A program made the translations under genes and the position numbers. Below are positions 1 to 6,826 of a DNA stretch of 8,227 bases, piece by piece (position 1 is the first letter of the stretch; the number at the start of each line of letters is the position of its first letter). Source of the stretch: Armatimonadota bacterium (GTDB lineage: Bacteria; Armatimonadota; UBA5829); contig JAEWSK010000136.1 of assembly GCA_023398345.1 (NCBI GenBank), positions 1 through 8,227 on the forward strand, given 5' to 3'. The notes beneath the pieces are model-generated. The model did not search any database, had not been told where the DNA came from, and saw nothing but the letters and a program-made list of their open reading frames with translations.

Positions 1-317
1 TCGAAAGAGTTCCACAATATCAGCGCGTCATTAACGTCATCTACAAATATACCGCTCGCAAACTCAGTCCCGTTGTGACGGCGTTGGCAGCGTCGGGCGT
101 GGCATTGGCGATTCTTGCAGCGGGTGGGCAGGAGCGAATATTAGTTCAAAAGCAAGATGTTGTTGCAAATACTCCATATAGCATGCGAACGCACGAAGTG
201 TCGATTATGCCGTCAGTTCCGACAAACTCAGTTGTATACTCTGATACGAGGCCGCTCGTTGTTGCAGAAAATGGCGGCGGCGCGAATCTTTACCTTGCGG
301 GCTTTTCCTCGCGGTAA
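1..317 (+). CDS. C-terminal part of a single-pass membrane protein, possible anti-sigma factor (5' truncated)
   Basis: The reading frame is open from the left edge (codons start at base 3) to a TAA at 315-317, giving 104 visible residues; the true start lies outside the window. Visible residues 1-22 are polar and basic (ERVPQY, KYTARKLSP). Residues 23-42 form one hydrophobic segment rich in Ala, Val and Leu, a likely transmembrane helix. About 60 polar residues follow, ending LYLAGFSSR. A basic cytoplasmic part, one helix and a short outer tail directly upstream of an HtrA protease is the arrangement of an RseA-like or zinc-finger anti-sigma factor in a sigma / anti-sigma / degP locus. That role is inferred from position and topology; the diagnostic N-terminal domain is not in view, and any bitopic envelope protein would look similar. 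I am fairly sure it is coding and unsure of its function. The next gene begins 136 nt later on the same strand with no convincing terminator between. Confidence 0.6.
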   Translation, partial: ERVPQYQRVINVIYKYTARKLSPVVTALAASGVALAILAAGGQERILVQKQDVVANTPYSMRTHEVSIMPSVPTNSVVYSDTRPLVVAENGGGANLYLAGFSSR

Positions 318-453
318 AGCGTTAATTTTTATGATTGCAATACGCCAGGTAAACTCTTGGGCGAAAGTCTGGAGGCTTTGCCCGGCGTTTTGTTATCAAG
401 GCGCCGGTTTATGCGTCTAACTCATATATAAACGCAGGAGGGTACAATAGGCA

Positions 454-1911
454 ATGCATTCGTTATGGAAAACCACAGTAAAAAATCCAAGTCTGCTGGT
501 AGTCTGCGCGCTCAGCATTGCACTGGGATTTTCGTTGGCTGCGAACTTCTATAGTCACGCGAACAATGTGGCTATTGCCGCAGCCCCAAAGGACTTAAAT
601 CAGTCCAATTGGCGCACGGCTTTTGAGGATGTATCTGAAAAGCTAGCGCCATCTGTGGTGTACATCACCAGTGAAAAGGACGTCACCTATCAGTCTTACG
701 ATCCGTTCGGCGGCATGGACGACTTTTTTAACTGGCCATTTGGCGGTCAGAATAGACGTGCCCCTGAAACAAAAAAGCAGACCCAGAAAGCTACCGGCAC
801 GGGCTTTATAGTCCGATCCGACGGCTATATTCTTACAAACAACCATGTCGTGGCCGATGCCGACAGAGTAACTGTCAAACTTTCCGATGGCCGCGAGTTC
901 AAGGGCAAAGTATTTCTTGATCCCAACACCGACCTTGCGGTAGTTAAGATCGATGCAACGGCACTGCCCGCAGTGAGCTTTGCGGATTCTGATGAAGTCA
1001 AGGTTGGACAGTGGACGGTCGCCATTGGGAACCCGTTTGGTTTGCGCAATACGGTGACGGTCGGCGTAGTCAGTGGTCTTAGACGTGAGACAGATTCTGG
1101 TTTCGAGGGCTTTCCTGAGGCTATCCAGACAGATGCGCCGATAAACCCAGGCAATTCCGGTGGGCCGCTTGTTGATCTCGACGGCAAAGTCATCGGCGTA
1201 AATTTCATGATTTATTCCACGACTCGCCAGAGCGCGGGTATCGGATTTGCGATTCCTTCCAATACGGCAAAGTCCGTTATGAGCCAACTCATAGATAAGG
1301 GCAAAGTCGTGCGCGGCTATCTCGGCATTCAGTTGGCCGATTTGACGCCTGCCAAGGCTCAAGTCTATGGTGTAAAGAAAGGCGCGCTGGTGACATCTGT
1401 GGAGAGTGATTCACCGGCGGACAAGGCTGGTCTGAAGGAATCTGATATTATAACGAAGGTCGATGGCAAGGACACGACGAGCGCCCTCGAACTGCGCAAG
1501 GCCGTGCAGGCGATTGTCCCAGGCACGACCGTAAAGCTCACAGTAATGCGCGACAAGAATGAGAAAACAATCTCGGTCAAGCTATCTGAAGCGCCGACGG
1601 ACAGCAAAGATGCCCAGACATCGGCGGCAGATAAGCTCGGTGTCACAGTGAAAGTGCTGACTGCCGATGCTGCCAAGCAGTTGGGTGTCCGACGAACTAC
1701 CGGCGTTGTCGTCGAGTCAGTAGAGCAGGGCAGCGTCGCAGACAGATCCGGCATTCAAGAAAAAGATGTCATCACAAAGGTCAATACTACGCCGGTGGCG
1801 AGTGTTGCTACGTTCAATGAGGCTGTCAAAAAACTCAATAGCGGCGACACGGCAATTCTAGTTATCCAGCGTGGCCCGAACTCAGCGATACTGGAACTAA
1901 CGCTGGACTAA
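454..1911 (+). CDS. degP: HtrA/DegP-family periplasmic serine protease with two PDZ domains
   Basis: 485 residues, the usual length for the DegP/DegQ class, which degrades or refolds damaged envelope proteins. A basic N-terminus and hydrophobic stretch (about 11-30) give a signal peptide or an uncleaved membrane anchor; I see no clean signal peptidase site. The linker around 80-105 is rich in Phe and Gly (FFNWPFGG), typical of the family's LA loop. The trypsin-like domain covers about 110-275 with a complete triad: His131 in TNNHVVADA, Asp160 in PNTDLAVVKID, Ser235 in NPGNSGGPL. The RGYLGIQL segment starts PDZ1 (about 287-378); PDZ2 covers about 392-485. The start is supported by AGGAGGG at 436-442, 11 nt before the ATG. 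The upstream gene encodes a possible anti-sigma factor, which suggests envelope-stress control, and a strong terminator follows the stop. The family call is secure; the choice among DegP, DegQ and generic HtrA is not. Confidence 0.96.
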   Translation: MHSLWKTTVKNPSLLVVCALSIALGFSLAANFYSHANNVAIAAAPKDLNQSNWRTAFEDVSEKLAPSVVYITSEKDVTYQSYDPFGGMDDFFNWPFGGQNRRAPETKKQTQKATGTGFIVRSDGYILTNNHVVADADRVTVKLSDGREFKGKVFLDPNTDLAVVKIDATALPAVSFADSDEVKVGQWTVAIGNPFGLRNTVTVGVVSGLRRETDSGFEGFPEAIQTDAPINPGNSGGPLVDLDGKVIGVNFMIYSTTRQSAGIGFAIPSNTAKSVMSQLIDKGKVVRGYLGIQLADLTPAKAQVYGVKKGALVTSVESDSPADKAGLKESDIITKVDGKDTTSALELRKAVQAIVPGTTVKLTVMRDKNEKTISVKLSEAPTDSKDAQTSAADKLGVTVKVLTADAAKQLGVRRTTGVVVESVEQGSVADRSGIQEKDVITKVNTTPVASVATFNEAVKKLNSGDTAILVIQRGPNSAILELTLD

Positions 1912-1938
1912 GCATAAATAGACACTACTTCAAACTTG

Positions 1939-1977
1939 ATCCGTGGCAGGGCTTATATAGTTCTGCCACGGATTTTT
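1939..1977 (+). terminator. Intrinsic terminator of the HtrA gene
   Basis: A perfect 11-bp stem (ATCCGTGGCAG at 1939-1949, CTGCCACGGAT at 1963-1973) encloses a 13-nt loop and runs into five T residues (1973-1977). It begins 28 nt after the htrA stop codon. On the opposite strand the stem is followed by CAAGTTTG, without a U-tract, so it should stop uvrC transcripts arriving from the right only weakly if at all. Confidence 0.9.
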
Positions 1978-2063
1978 GCACAGGCGTCAATTGTATGCGA
2001 CACCCTTATATCCCCCAAAATTACTTTTGCGATTGTTTGTAGGTGGGTGCACATGTCGCGCAT

Positions 2064-3971
2064 TTACTCGCTTTGGTGAAAGAATCCATGCACCGCCTCG
2101 GCTGATGTTTTTGTCATTGCCGGCGCGGCTGCGAGTTCCTCGATTGACGCTTGCTTGATTTTTTCTACTGAGCCGAAATGCTTTATCATTGCGCGACGGC
2201 GTTTTGCGCCGATGCCGGGTATGTCGTTTAGCACTGACGCTTTCATCGTTTTGCCGCGCGAAGCCCTGTGGTATGTTATTGCGAACCGATGCGCCTCGTC
2301 CCGGATTCTTTGCAGCAGGTGCAGTGCCTTTGAATTGCGAGCAAGCAAAATCGGGTTGGATCGTCCCGGCAGAAATATTTCTTCATGGCGCTTGGCAAGG
2401 CCGATTATTGCAAGCTCGGCTTTTTCCGAGCTTTCGGCTATAGACTCAAGCGCGGCGTTGAGTTGACCTTTTCCGCCGTCGATTAGCATTAAATCGGGCA
2501 ATGTTGAAAATGCGTCGCCGCGACGAAGCGTGCCGGTCAACCTGCGGGATATTACTTCGCGCATCGAAGCGTAATCGTCCGGTCGACCCTCGGAGAGTTT
2601 GATCTTGAACTTGCGATAGTGCGCTTTTTTCGGTTGGCCATTTTCAAAAACAACCAGCGATGCGACTGTGTTGGTTCCCTGTATGTTCGATATATCGTAT
2701 GCCTCGATTCGACGCGGCAGGACATCGATTTCGATTGCGTCACGCAGTTCGCTAAGCTCCTCGTCAATTCGCTGCTGATCGGTCGCCATTTTTAATTCGA
2801 GCTGTCGAAGCACGAGTTCGGCGTTCTTGCACGCCATTTCAACAAGCTGCTTTTTTTCGCCACGCTTTGGACTGAGGACTTCCACCTTCGAGCCTTTTTT
2901 TTGTCGCAGCCAGTCTTCCATTACGTCGACTTCAGGTATCTCGGCGTTTAGAAGCACCTCGCGAGGCACATACGCCGCCGCGCCGTAGTATTGCTCCATA
3001 AACTCTGAAAGATTATCCGATAGCTCGTCGGCAGATGCGTTTTCAAGAAGAAAGTGTTCTTGCCCGATCAGCTTACCGTTGCGCACAAAAAACATCTCGG
3101 CGCATGCGTTGCCATTGTCGGTGACGAGCGCAATTATATCTTGATCTTCAAGCGCAGTCGAAATTACTTTTTGGCGGGCAATAAGTTTTTGAATCGACTG
3201 CACTTGATCTCTCAGTTTTGCAGCCTTTTCAAATTCAAGGTTTTCAGACGCCGTTTCCATTTGCGCAAGCATGCGATTTGCGAGTTCTTCGCGCCTGCCT
3301 TCAAGAAATGCCATCACATCGCGGATGACCGCCATATATTCATCGTGGCTGATTTTGCCCGCGCAAACGCCGGTGCATTGGCCAATGTGATAATACATGC
3401 ACGCCTTGCCGCGCGACTGAGCGGGGTCTTTGTATCCGCAAGGCACTCTAAACACCCGTCGGATCAGCTTCAGCGTTTCGCGAACGGCCTCTGTGTCGGT
3501 GTATGGCCCAAAATATTTATCTTTTTCCTTTGGCTGCATTCGCAGCTTGCGCAGATAGACAACGCGCGGCCATTGCTCGCTTAACGTAATAGCTATATAC
3601 GGGTAGCTTTTGTCGTCGCGCAGGCGCACGTTGTAAGGCGGCCGGTGCTTCTTGATGAGGTTGTTTTCAAGGATCAGCGCTTCAAGTTCGCTGTCGGTGA
3701 TAATGGTGTCGAGGTCGACAATCTCGTAGACCATCTTGCGTTTTCGACGGGTGAGGTCGGCGCCTTTTTGAAAATAGCTTCGGACTCGATTTCTTAGCTG
3801 CTTTGCTTTACCGACATATATTATATCGCCGCTTTCGTTTTTCATTAAATAGCAGCCCGGCTCGGTGGGAAGCGAGGCTAGCTTGTCGGTTAGCGTTACG
3901 GGATATTTGTTTTCCAAGGCAGTCCAGTCGAGCGAATCAGTCGCCTCGACTCGATGATCGTGCTGTGCCAT
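2064..3971 (-). CDS. uvrC: Excinuclease ABC subunit C (UvrC), nucleotide excision repair
   Basis: UvrC cuts DNA on both sides of a lesion after UvrA and UvrB have located it. Numbered from the ATG at 3971 (635 residues, normal length), the GIY-YIG nuclease that makes the 3' cut lies at about 35-115 (GCYLM at 39-43, IYVGKAK at 51-57, EALILE, then an Asn-rich helix). Four cysteines at 178, 191, 199 and 203 match the spacing of the iron-sulfur ligands reported for E. coli UvrC. The UVR motif that binds UvrB lies at about 236-271 (LEFEKAAKLRDQV). The RNase H-like nuclease for the 5' cut has Asp426 (AYDISN), Asp498 (LIDGGKGQ) and His561 (RDEAHRF). A helix-hairpin-helix tail (IPGIGAKRR) ends the protein. 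I prefer the ATG because AGGTGA sits just before it; a GTG at 3980 would add three residues. There are about 25 more residues ahead of the nuclease than in E. coli UvrC. The gene stands alone, convergent with htrA. Confidence 0.97.
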   Translation of the reverse strand: MAQHDHRVEATDSLDWTALENKYPVTLTDKLASLPTEPGCYLMKNESGDIIYVGKAKQLRNRVRSYFQKGADLTRRKRKMVYEIVDLDTIITDSELEALILENNLIKKHRPPYNVRLRDDKSYPYIAITLSEQWPRVVYLRKLRMQPKEKDKYFGPYTDTEAVRETLKLIRRVFRVPCGYKDPAQSRGKACMYYHIGQCTGVCAGKISHDEYMAVIRDVMAFLEGRREELANRMLAQMETASENLEFEKAAKLRDQVQSIQKLIARQKVISTALEDQDIIALVTDNGNACAEMFFVRNGKLIGQEHFLLENASADELSDNLSEFMEQYYGAAAYVPREVLLNAEIPEVDVMEDWLRQKKGSKVEVLSPKRGEKKQLVEMACKNAELVLRQLELKMATDQQRIDEELSELRDAIEIDVLPRRIEAYDISNIQGTNTVASLVVFENGQPKKAHYRKFKIKLSEGRPDDYASMREVISRRLTGTLRRGDAFSTLPDLMLIDGGKGQLNAALESIAESSEKAELAIIGLAKRHEEIFLPGRSNPILLARNSKALHLLQRIRDEAHRFAITYHRASRGKTMKASVLNDIPGIGAKRRRAMIKHFGSVEKIKQASIEELAAAPAMTKTSAEAVHGFFHQSE

Positions 3972-3986
3972 ACTTCTCACCTGTCT

Positions 3987-3999
3987 TTCTCAGTGAGAA
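3987..3999. promoter_or_regulatory. 13-bp palindrome at the predicted uvrC transcription start
   Basis: TTCTCAGTGAGAA is a perfect inverted repeat of two 6-bp arms around a single central base. It lies between the -10 element and the start codon, over the predicted start point, where a bound repressor would block transcription. It does not match the common LexA boxes (CTG-N10-CAG or GAAC-N4-GTTC types). It could be an operator or chance. Confidence 0.3.
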
Positions 4000-4027
4000 T
4001 TCTAGCATCGGCGCGTGCTTTTCACAA
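3999..4027 (-). promoter_or_regulatory. Candidate sigma70-type promoter of uvrC
   Basis: On the minus strand, TTGTGA (4022-4027, 4 of 6 consensus bases) is separated by exactly 17 nt from TAGAAT (3999-4004, 5 of 6). A TGC directly before the -10 gives an extended -10 element. The predicted start near 3992 leaves a leader of about 20 nt before the ATG at 3971, and only about 12 nt before the alternative GTG at 3980, which favours the ATG. Predicted by pattern only. Confidence 0.6.
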
Positions 4028-4058
4028 GGATGTTGATATATGTCGAGTGTTCGCAAAC

Positions 4059-4229
4059 TCAGTTGGCAAAGACGAGAGATGCTCTCAGCGATTTGTCCCA
4101 CTCGGTTCGGCTCAATGATCCGCCGAGTATATTATTTGCTATGTAACTCAATCTCATTCCGATATGTTGCGTGAGCTGGTAAGTGAGGTTTACGCGCGAG
4201 TCAATAAGGTCGTCTTCACTTGCGCTGTT
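4059..4229 (-). pseudogene. Remnant of an outer-membrane beta-barrel protein gene (C-terminal strands only)
   Basis: Between uvrC and the beta-helix gene, one minus-strand frame is open for 56 codons and ends in TGA at 4059-4061. Its translation contains DSRVNLTYQLTQHIGMRLSY and, near the end, TEWDKSLRASLVFAN. The alternating hydrophobic and polar residues, the 'Tyr-Gln-Leu-Thr-x-His-Ile-Gly-x-Arg-Leu-x-Tyr' pattern and an aromatic residue close to the C-terminus are what the last strands of barrel porins look like. The frame is closed just upstream by TAA at 4230-4232 and by another in-frame stop beyond it. No start codon with a ribosome binding site is visible, so this is probably the surviving 3' end of a deleted gene. 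An ATG inside it would give only 32 residues. The barrel reading rests on pattern recognition, not an alignment. Confidence 0.45.
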
Positions 4230-4281
4230 TTATTTGACGAAAGCTGCTCTGCTCTATTTCGGCAATAAGTTGAAAGTTCTT

Positions 4282-4331
4282 TTAGCACCACCCTGGTCTT
4301 GAGTTTGTGCTCAATTGCAGGGTAGTGCCAA
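4282..4331 (-). terminator. Long hairpin after the beta-helix gene, terminator-like but without a U-tract
   Basis: Arms 4282-4295 and 4318-4331 form a 14-bp stem in minus-strand RNA, continuous when two G-U wobbles are allowed. The same positions are C-A mismatches on the plus strand, so the structure fits an RNA read from the minus strand. Inside, after a 3-by-3 internal loop, a 5-bp stem (TTGAG/CTCAA) closes a 6-nt loop. The hairpin begins 22 nt after the beta-helix stop codon. The bases after it are AAAGAACTTTC, so it is not a textbook intrinsic terminator; it may stabilise the 3' end of the mRNA or help factor-dependent termination. Confidence 0.45.
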
Positions 4332-4353
4332 TACTTGCTTTTCAACTATTACT

Positions 4354-5643
4354 TTAGTCGATATTAAGTCCCAATTGCACTTTTGCAGTTGATGGGGCGT
4401 TGTTTATTATCTTTTCGCCGCCCTTAAACTGGCAGCCGAAGATTGCAGCGGAGTGTATGTCTTTACCGAGCTCAATTTGTTTTTTGCCCTCGGCAACAAA
4501 CTCACATCCGTTGACGATCACCGATCCGCCTTTTACAGATATGGCCGCTGCATTTGAGTCTTTATTTGCCCAGCCGGAGAAGTGGCAGGATGTGAATGTG
4601 ACGGTTCCATTTCCGTCGACTATAGCTTGATTATCAGTTGATTCTATCGGCCAGAACCCGCAGTTCGAGAACTTTACCGGCCCCTGATTTTTCGGGCCAA
4701 TGACTACCGTCGCCATAATCTGGCTGTTGGAAAACGCCACTCCTGCGTGGCTTTGAGATGCGTCAACTTGCACAGCTATCGGGCAGACATCCGATCCGCA
4801 CTGTGTCAGAACCACATTAGGCTCACCTTGCTCTGTTGCAATGAAATGATAGCCGATTTTTGGAAAGATTACAAAGCAGTTGTTCATATACTCCCAGTCG
4901 GTCTTGCCGATCAAGAAGCCGGTGAGGTTCTTTGACAGATATTTAAATAGCTCATGTGCTTGCTCCCCGACTGGGGTGCTTGGGTATTTTGCCCGCACCC
5001 AATAGTTGGGGTTGAAATGGACGTTTTCGAGTCGACCTATGTCAGTAGTATTGTTAACGTAAATGCCGGTTTTAAGAGGGCAGCCAAAGACGTTGTTTAT
5101 ATAGTGGACTTCGTTCCAGTATGTGCCTAAGTCGATGCCATTATATGGATTTACAAGTGTGACGTCTATAACGCTGCAGTGCATTCCTTTGCCGCGAATC
5201 GTCCATGGATAAGCCTTTATGTTTGCGGCATCCTGGTCGGGGTATAAGATTGTGATGCCACGAACGCAACTGCTTTGGTTGAGCGAAATAAGTGGAGTTC
5301 CGTTTTCATTGCCGGCCCCACCCGTAGCATAAATAATGCTGCCTTTGCCGATTTCCGTTTGGTGCGGCGCTTCCCAAACACCTTTTAGCGTTACACTATC
5401 GGGCACGTCTAGTGACCCGGCAATGAGATATGTTCCTGCCGGTACGAGCACGATTCCGCCTTTTTCGGCTGCCGAATTGAGCGCATTTTGAAATGCTTTT
5501 GTATCATCAGTTTTGCTGTCGCCCTTCGCGCCAAAGTCGATTACGCTAGCTGCAACAAAACCTTTTGGCGTCTCGTCGGAAGCAGCAACAGACATAGATG
5601 CTGCAATAAAGATGAGTGCTACAATCAAGAACATAATTCGCAT
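4354..5643 (-). CDS. Secreted right-handed beta-helix protein, pectate lyase superfamily (PF12708-like)
   Basis: 429 residues from the ATG at 5643. Residues 1-21 are a clear signal peptide (MRIMFLIVALIFIAASMSVAA, cleavage before SDE), so the protein is exported. Residues 34-72 carry the start of a Pectate_lyase_3 domain: VIDFGAKGDSKTDD, an AFQNAL helix, GGIVLVPAGTYLI. The rest is a series of short turns such as NNVFGC, SNCGFW, TSCHFSG, NGCEF and FGCQF, one per coil of a parallel beta-helix. Proteins of this fold bind or cleave polysaccharides, but the family ranges from hydrolases and lyases to non-enzymatic surface proteins. I do not see the GH28 catalytic motif set, so the substrate is unassigned. 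The gene lies 72 nt after the sugar kinase on the same strand with no terminator between, so it may be co-transcribed with the salvage genes. A TTG 30 nt upstream is an unlikely start because the ribosome binding site lies downstream of it. Confidence 0.85.
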   Translation of the reverse strand: MRIMFLIVALIFIAASMSVAASDETPKGFVAASVIDFGAKGDSKTDDTKAFQNALNSAAEKGGIVLVPAGTYLIAGSLDVPDSVTLKGVWEAPHQTEIGKGSIIYATGGAGNENGTPLISLNQSSCVRGITILYPDQDAANIKAYPWTIRGKGMHCSVIDVTLVNPYNGIDLGTYWNEVHYINNVFGCPLKTGIYVNNTTDIGRLENVHFNPNYWVRAKYPSTPVGEQAHELFKYLSKNLTGFLIGKTDWEYMNNCFVIFPKIGYHFIATEQGEPNVVLTQCGSDVCPIAVQVDASQSHAGVAFSNSQIMATVVIGPKNQGPVKFSNCGFWPIESTDNQAIVDGNGTVTFTSCHFSGWANKDSNAAAISVKGGSVIVNGCEFVAEGKKQIELGKDIHSAAIFGCQFKGGEKIINNAPSTAKVQLGLNID

Positions 5644-5647
5644 GTTA

Positions 5648-5655
5648 TCTCCTCT
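5648..5655 (-). promoter_or_regulatory. Shine-Dalgarno that sets the beta-helix gene start
   Basis: AGAGGAGA on the minus strand lies 4 nt before the ATG at 5643. It is the best ribosome binding site in the window and places the start directly before the signal peptide. Confidence 0.8.
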
Positions 5656-5715
5656 GTTTTTCTCTTTTTGCAAGATTTATTTAGCAACCTTCTTACAATG
5701 ACTCGTTGTAGATTT

Positions 5716-6822
5716 TTAACGGTAGCGGTTGATTAGTGCATGCATTTGGTCGGACTTGCGTTCAATGTCCGCAACCATTGCAAACTGCGTTCGGGCGCGG
5801 TCGAGGTTATGGCGCTCTCTGTGGATTTTAAAGTATATGTCGCCTTCGAGGTAGTCTGAAAGAAAACGTATCCCGCATTCGAGTGTCATTAGCTTTGCCG
5901 AAAACGGCAGGTATTCGATCTCGGTAGGAATCAAAAAGTCCCGCGCGGTTTCGAGATAGCCGTGTGCCAGATGCTCGAATAGATTTATATCTATGCCGAC
6001 TTTGCTTATGTCGATCTCGTCCTCAGCAGCCGATGCCGCGCATGTTCGCGCGGAATCCCCAAAGTCATATAATGCCGAGCCGGGCATTACCGTATCCAGA
6101 TCTATTACGCATACGCCCTCGCCGGTGGTGTCGTCTATCATTACGTTGTTAATCTTCGTGTCGTTGTGCGTGATGCGCTCCGGCATTTCGCCGCTATCGA
6201 GCATATCTAATAATATTGACGTTTCGGGTTCATATTTGAGCACGAAGTCTATTTCGTCTTTTACTGATGCTGCGCGGTTTTGGCAGTCGGCTTCGAGCGC
6301 GCATATGAAATCTTCAAATCGCCTGCGGCTGTGGTGGAAATTAGGTATGGTTTCGTGCAAGCGTTTGCCGGGCAGCGTGCTCAGAAGCTTTTGAAATTGG
6401 CCGAATGCCTTTGCTGCGCTGTATACCTGATGGACATTTTGAGGTTGATCGTATGTCTGCGCCTCCTCAATGAATATATACGTTCGCCAGTAGTTACCTT
6501 CTGGGCAGCGATAGAACGATTTTTTGTCGAGCGTTGGGAGAAGCGTGAGAGATTCGCGATCGGCATCGCCACCTGCGGCTGCAATTTGCTCGCGGGCGTA
6601 GGATGTAACACGTTCGACGTTTTCCATTAACGACGGCGGTTCTTTAAAGACGTTGTGATTGATCCGCTGGTGTATATAACGTCTGATGCCCGCGCTCGTC
6701 TCGAATTGGCTTGCGTATGTATCGTTAATATGGCCGGAGCCGTATGGGATTGCGTCCACAAATCGCCCGTCGAGCTGAAAATGCGAAGTAATCTCTTTTA
6801 GATCGGGCTTAATACTAGTCAC
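5716..6822 (-). CDS. APH-fold sugar kinase, N-acetylhexosamine 1-kinase (NahK)-like
   Basis: 368 residues, close to Bifidobacterium NahK, which phosphorylates GlcNAc or GalNAc at the anomeric hydroxyl. The aminoglycoside phosphotransferase/choline kinase fold is clear. YGSGHINDTY (27-36) is the nucleotide-binding loop. THNDTKINN (218-226) is the catalytic loop with His219, Asp221 and Asn226. VIDLDTVMPG (239-248) supplies the metal-binding aspartates Asp241 and Asp243 and is followed by ALYDFGDSART (250-260). The combination HNDTKxNN, IDLDTVMPG and YDFGDS is characteristic of the NahK-like branch, not of antibiotic kinases, so resistance is an unlikely role. The start is GTG at 6822, 4 nt after the stop of the nucleotidyltransferase, which implies translational coupling. 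The upstream neighbour would convert the sugar 1-phosphate product to an NDP-sugar. The sugar is not readable from sequence; GlcNAc, GalNAc or a plain hexose are all possible. The protein has no signal peptide and should be cytoplasmic. Confidence 0.85.
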   Translation of the reverse strand: MTSIKPDLKEITSHFQLDGRFVDAIPYGSGHINDTYASQFETSAGIRRYIHQRINHNVFKEPPSLMENVERVTSYAREQIAAAGGDADRESLTLLPTLDKKSFYRCPEGNYWRTYIFIEEAQTYDQPQNVHQVYSAAKAFGQFQKLLSTLPGKRLHETIPNFHHSRRRFEDFICALEADCQNRAASVKDEIDFVLKYEPETSILLDMLDSGEMPERITHNDTKINNVMIDDTTGEGVCVIDLDTVMPGSALYDFGDSARTCAASAAEDEIDISKVGIDINLFEHLAHGYLETARDFLIPTEIEYLPFSAKLMTLECGIRFLSDYLEGDIYFKIHRERHNLDRARTQFAMVADIERKSDQMHALINRYR

Positions 6823-6826
6823 AGAC

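Noticed and set aside
157..420. Plus-strand 87-codon frame overlapping the end of the first gene
   Set aside because: It runs out of frame with the better membrane protein reading, is rich in Cys and Arg, and has no ribosome binding site.
382..420. GC-rich 6-bp hairpin (CCGGCG/CGCCGG) and a GTCTAA resembling an ECF-type -10 before htrA
   Set aside because: The hairpin has no T-run, and no AAC-type -35 element is found 16-17 nt upstream of the GTCTAA, so neither a terminator nor an ECF promoter can be supported.
643..1362. Long open frame of 239 codons antisense to the HtrA gene
   Set aside because: It overlaps a protein with an intact catalytic triad and has a composition rich in Arg, Cys and His with no recognisable domain; it is a shadow of the coding frame.
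3054..3584. 176-codon open frame antisense to uvrC
   Set aside because: It lies wholly within the conserved UvrC coding region and shows no family motif.
4041..4053. CGAAC half-site upstream of uvrC suggesting a Bacillus-type LexA box
   Set aside because: Only one half matches; the second half (GTTCG) is absent at the required spacing.
4100..4128. Hairpin ACTCGG/CCGAGT with an inner CGG/CCG stem as a possible small RNA or terminator
   Set aside because: It lies within the frame of the beta-barrel remnant and has no T-run on either strand, so it is better explained as former coding sequence.
5694..5710. Short inverted repeat TACAA/TTGTA after the kinase stop as a terminator
   Set aside because: Only five AT-rich pairs and no following T-run.
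5716..6822. Aminoglycoside resistance kinase
   Set aside because: The fold is shared, but HNDTKINN, IDLDTVMPG and YDFGDS place it with NahK-like sugar kinases, and its partner is a sugar nucleotidyltransferase.
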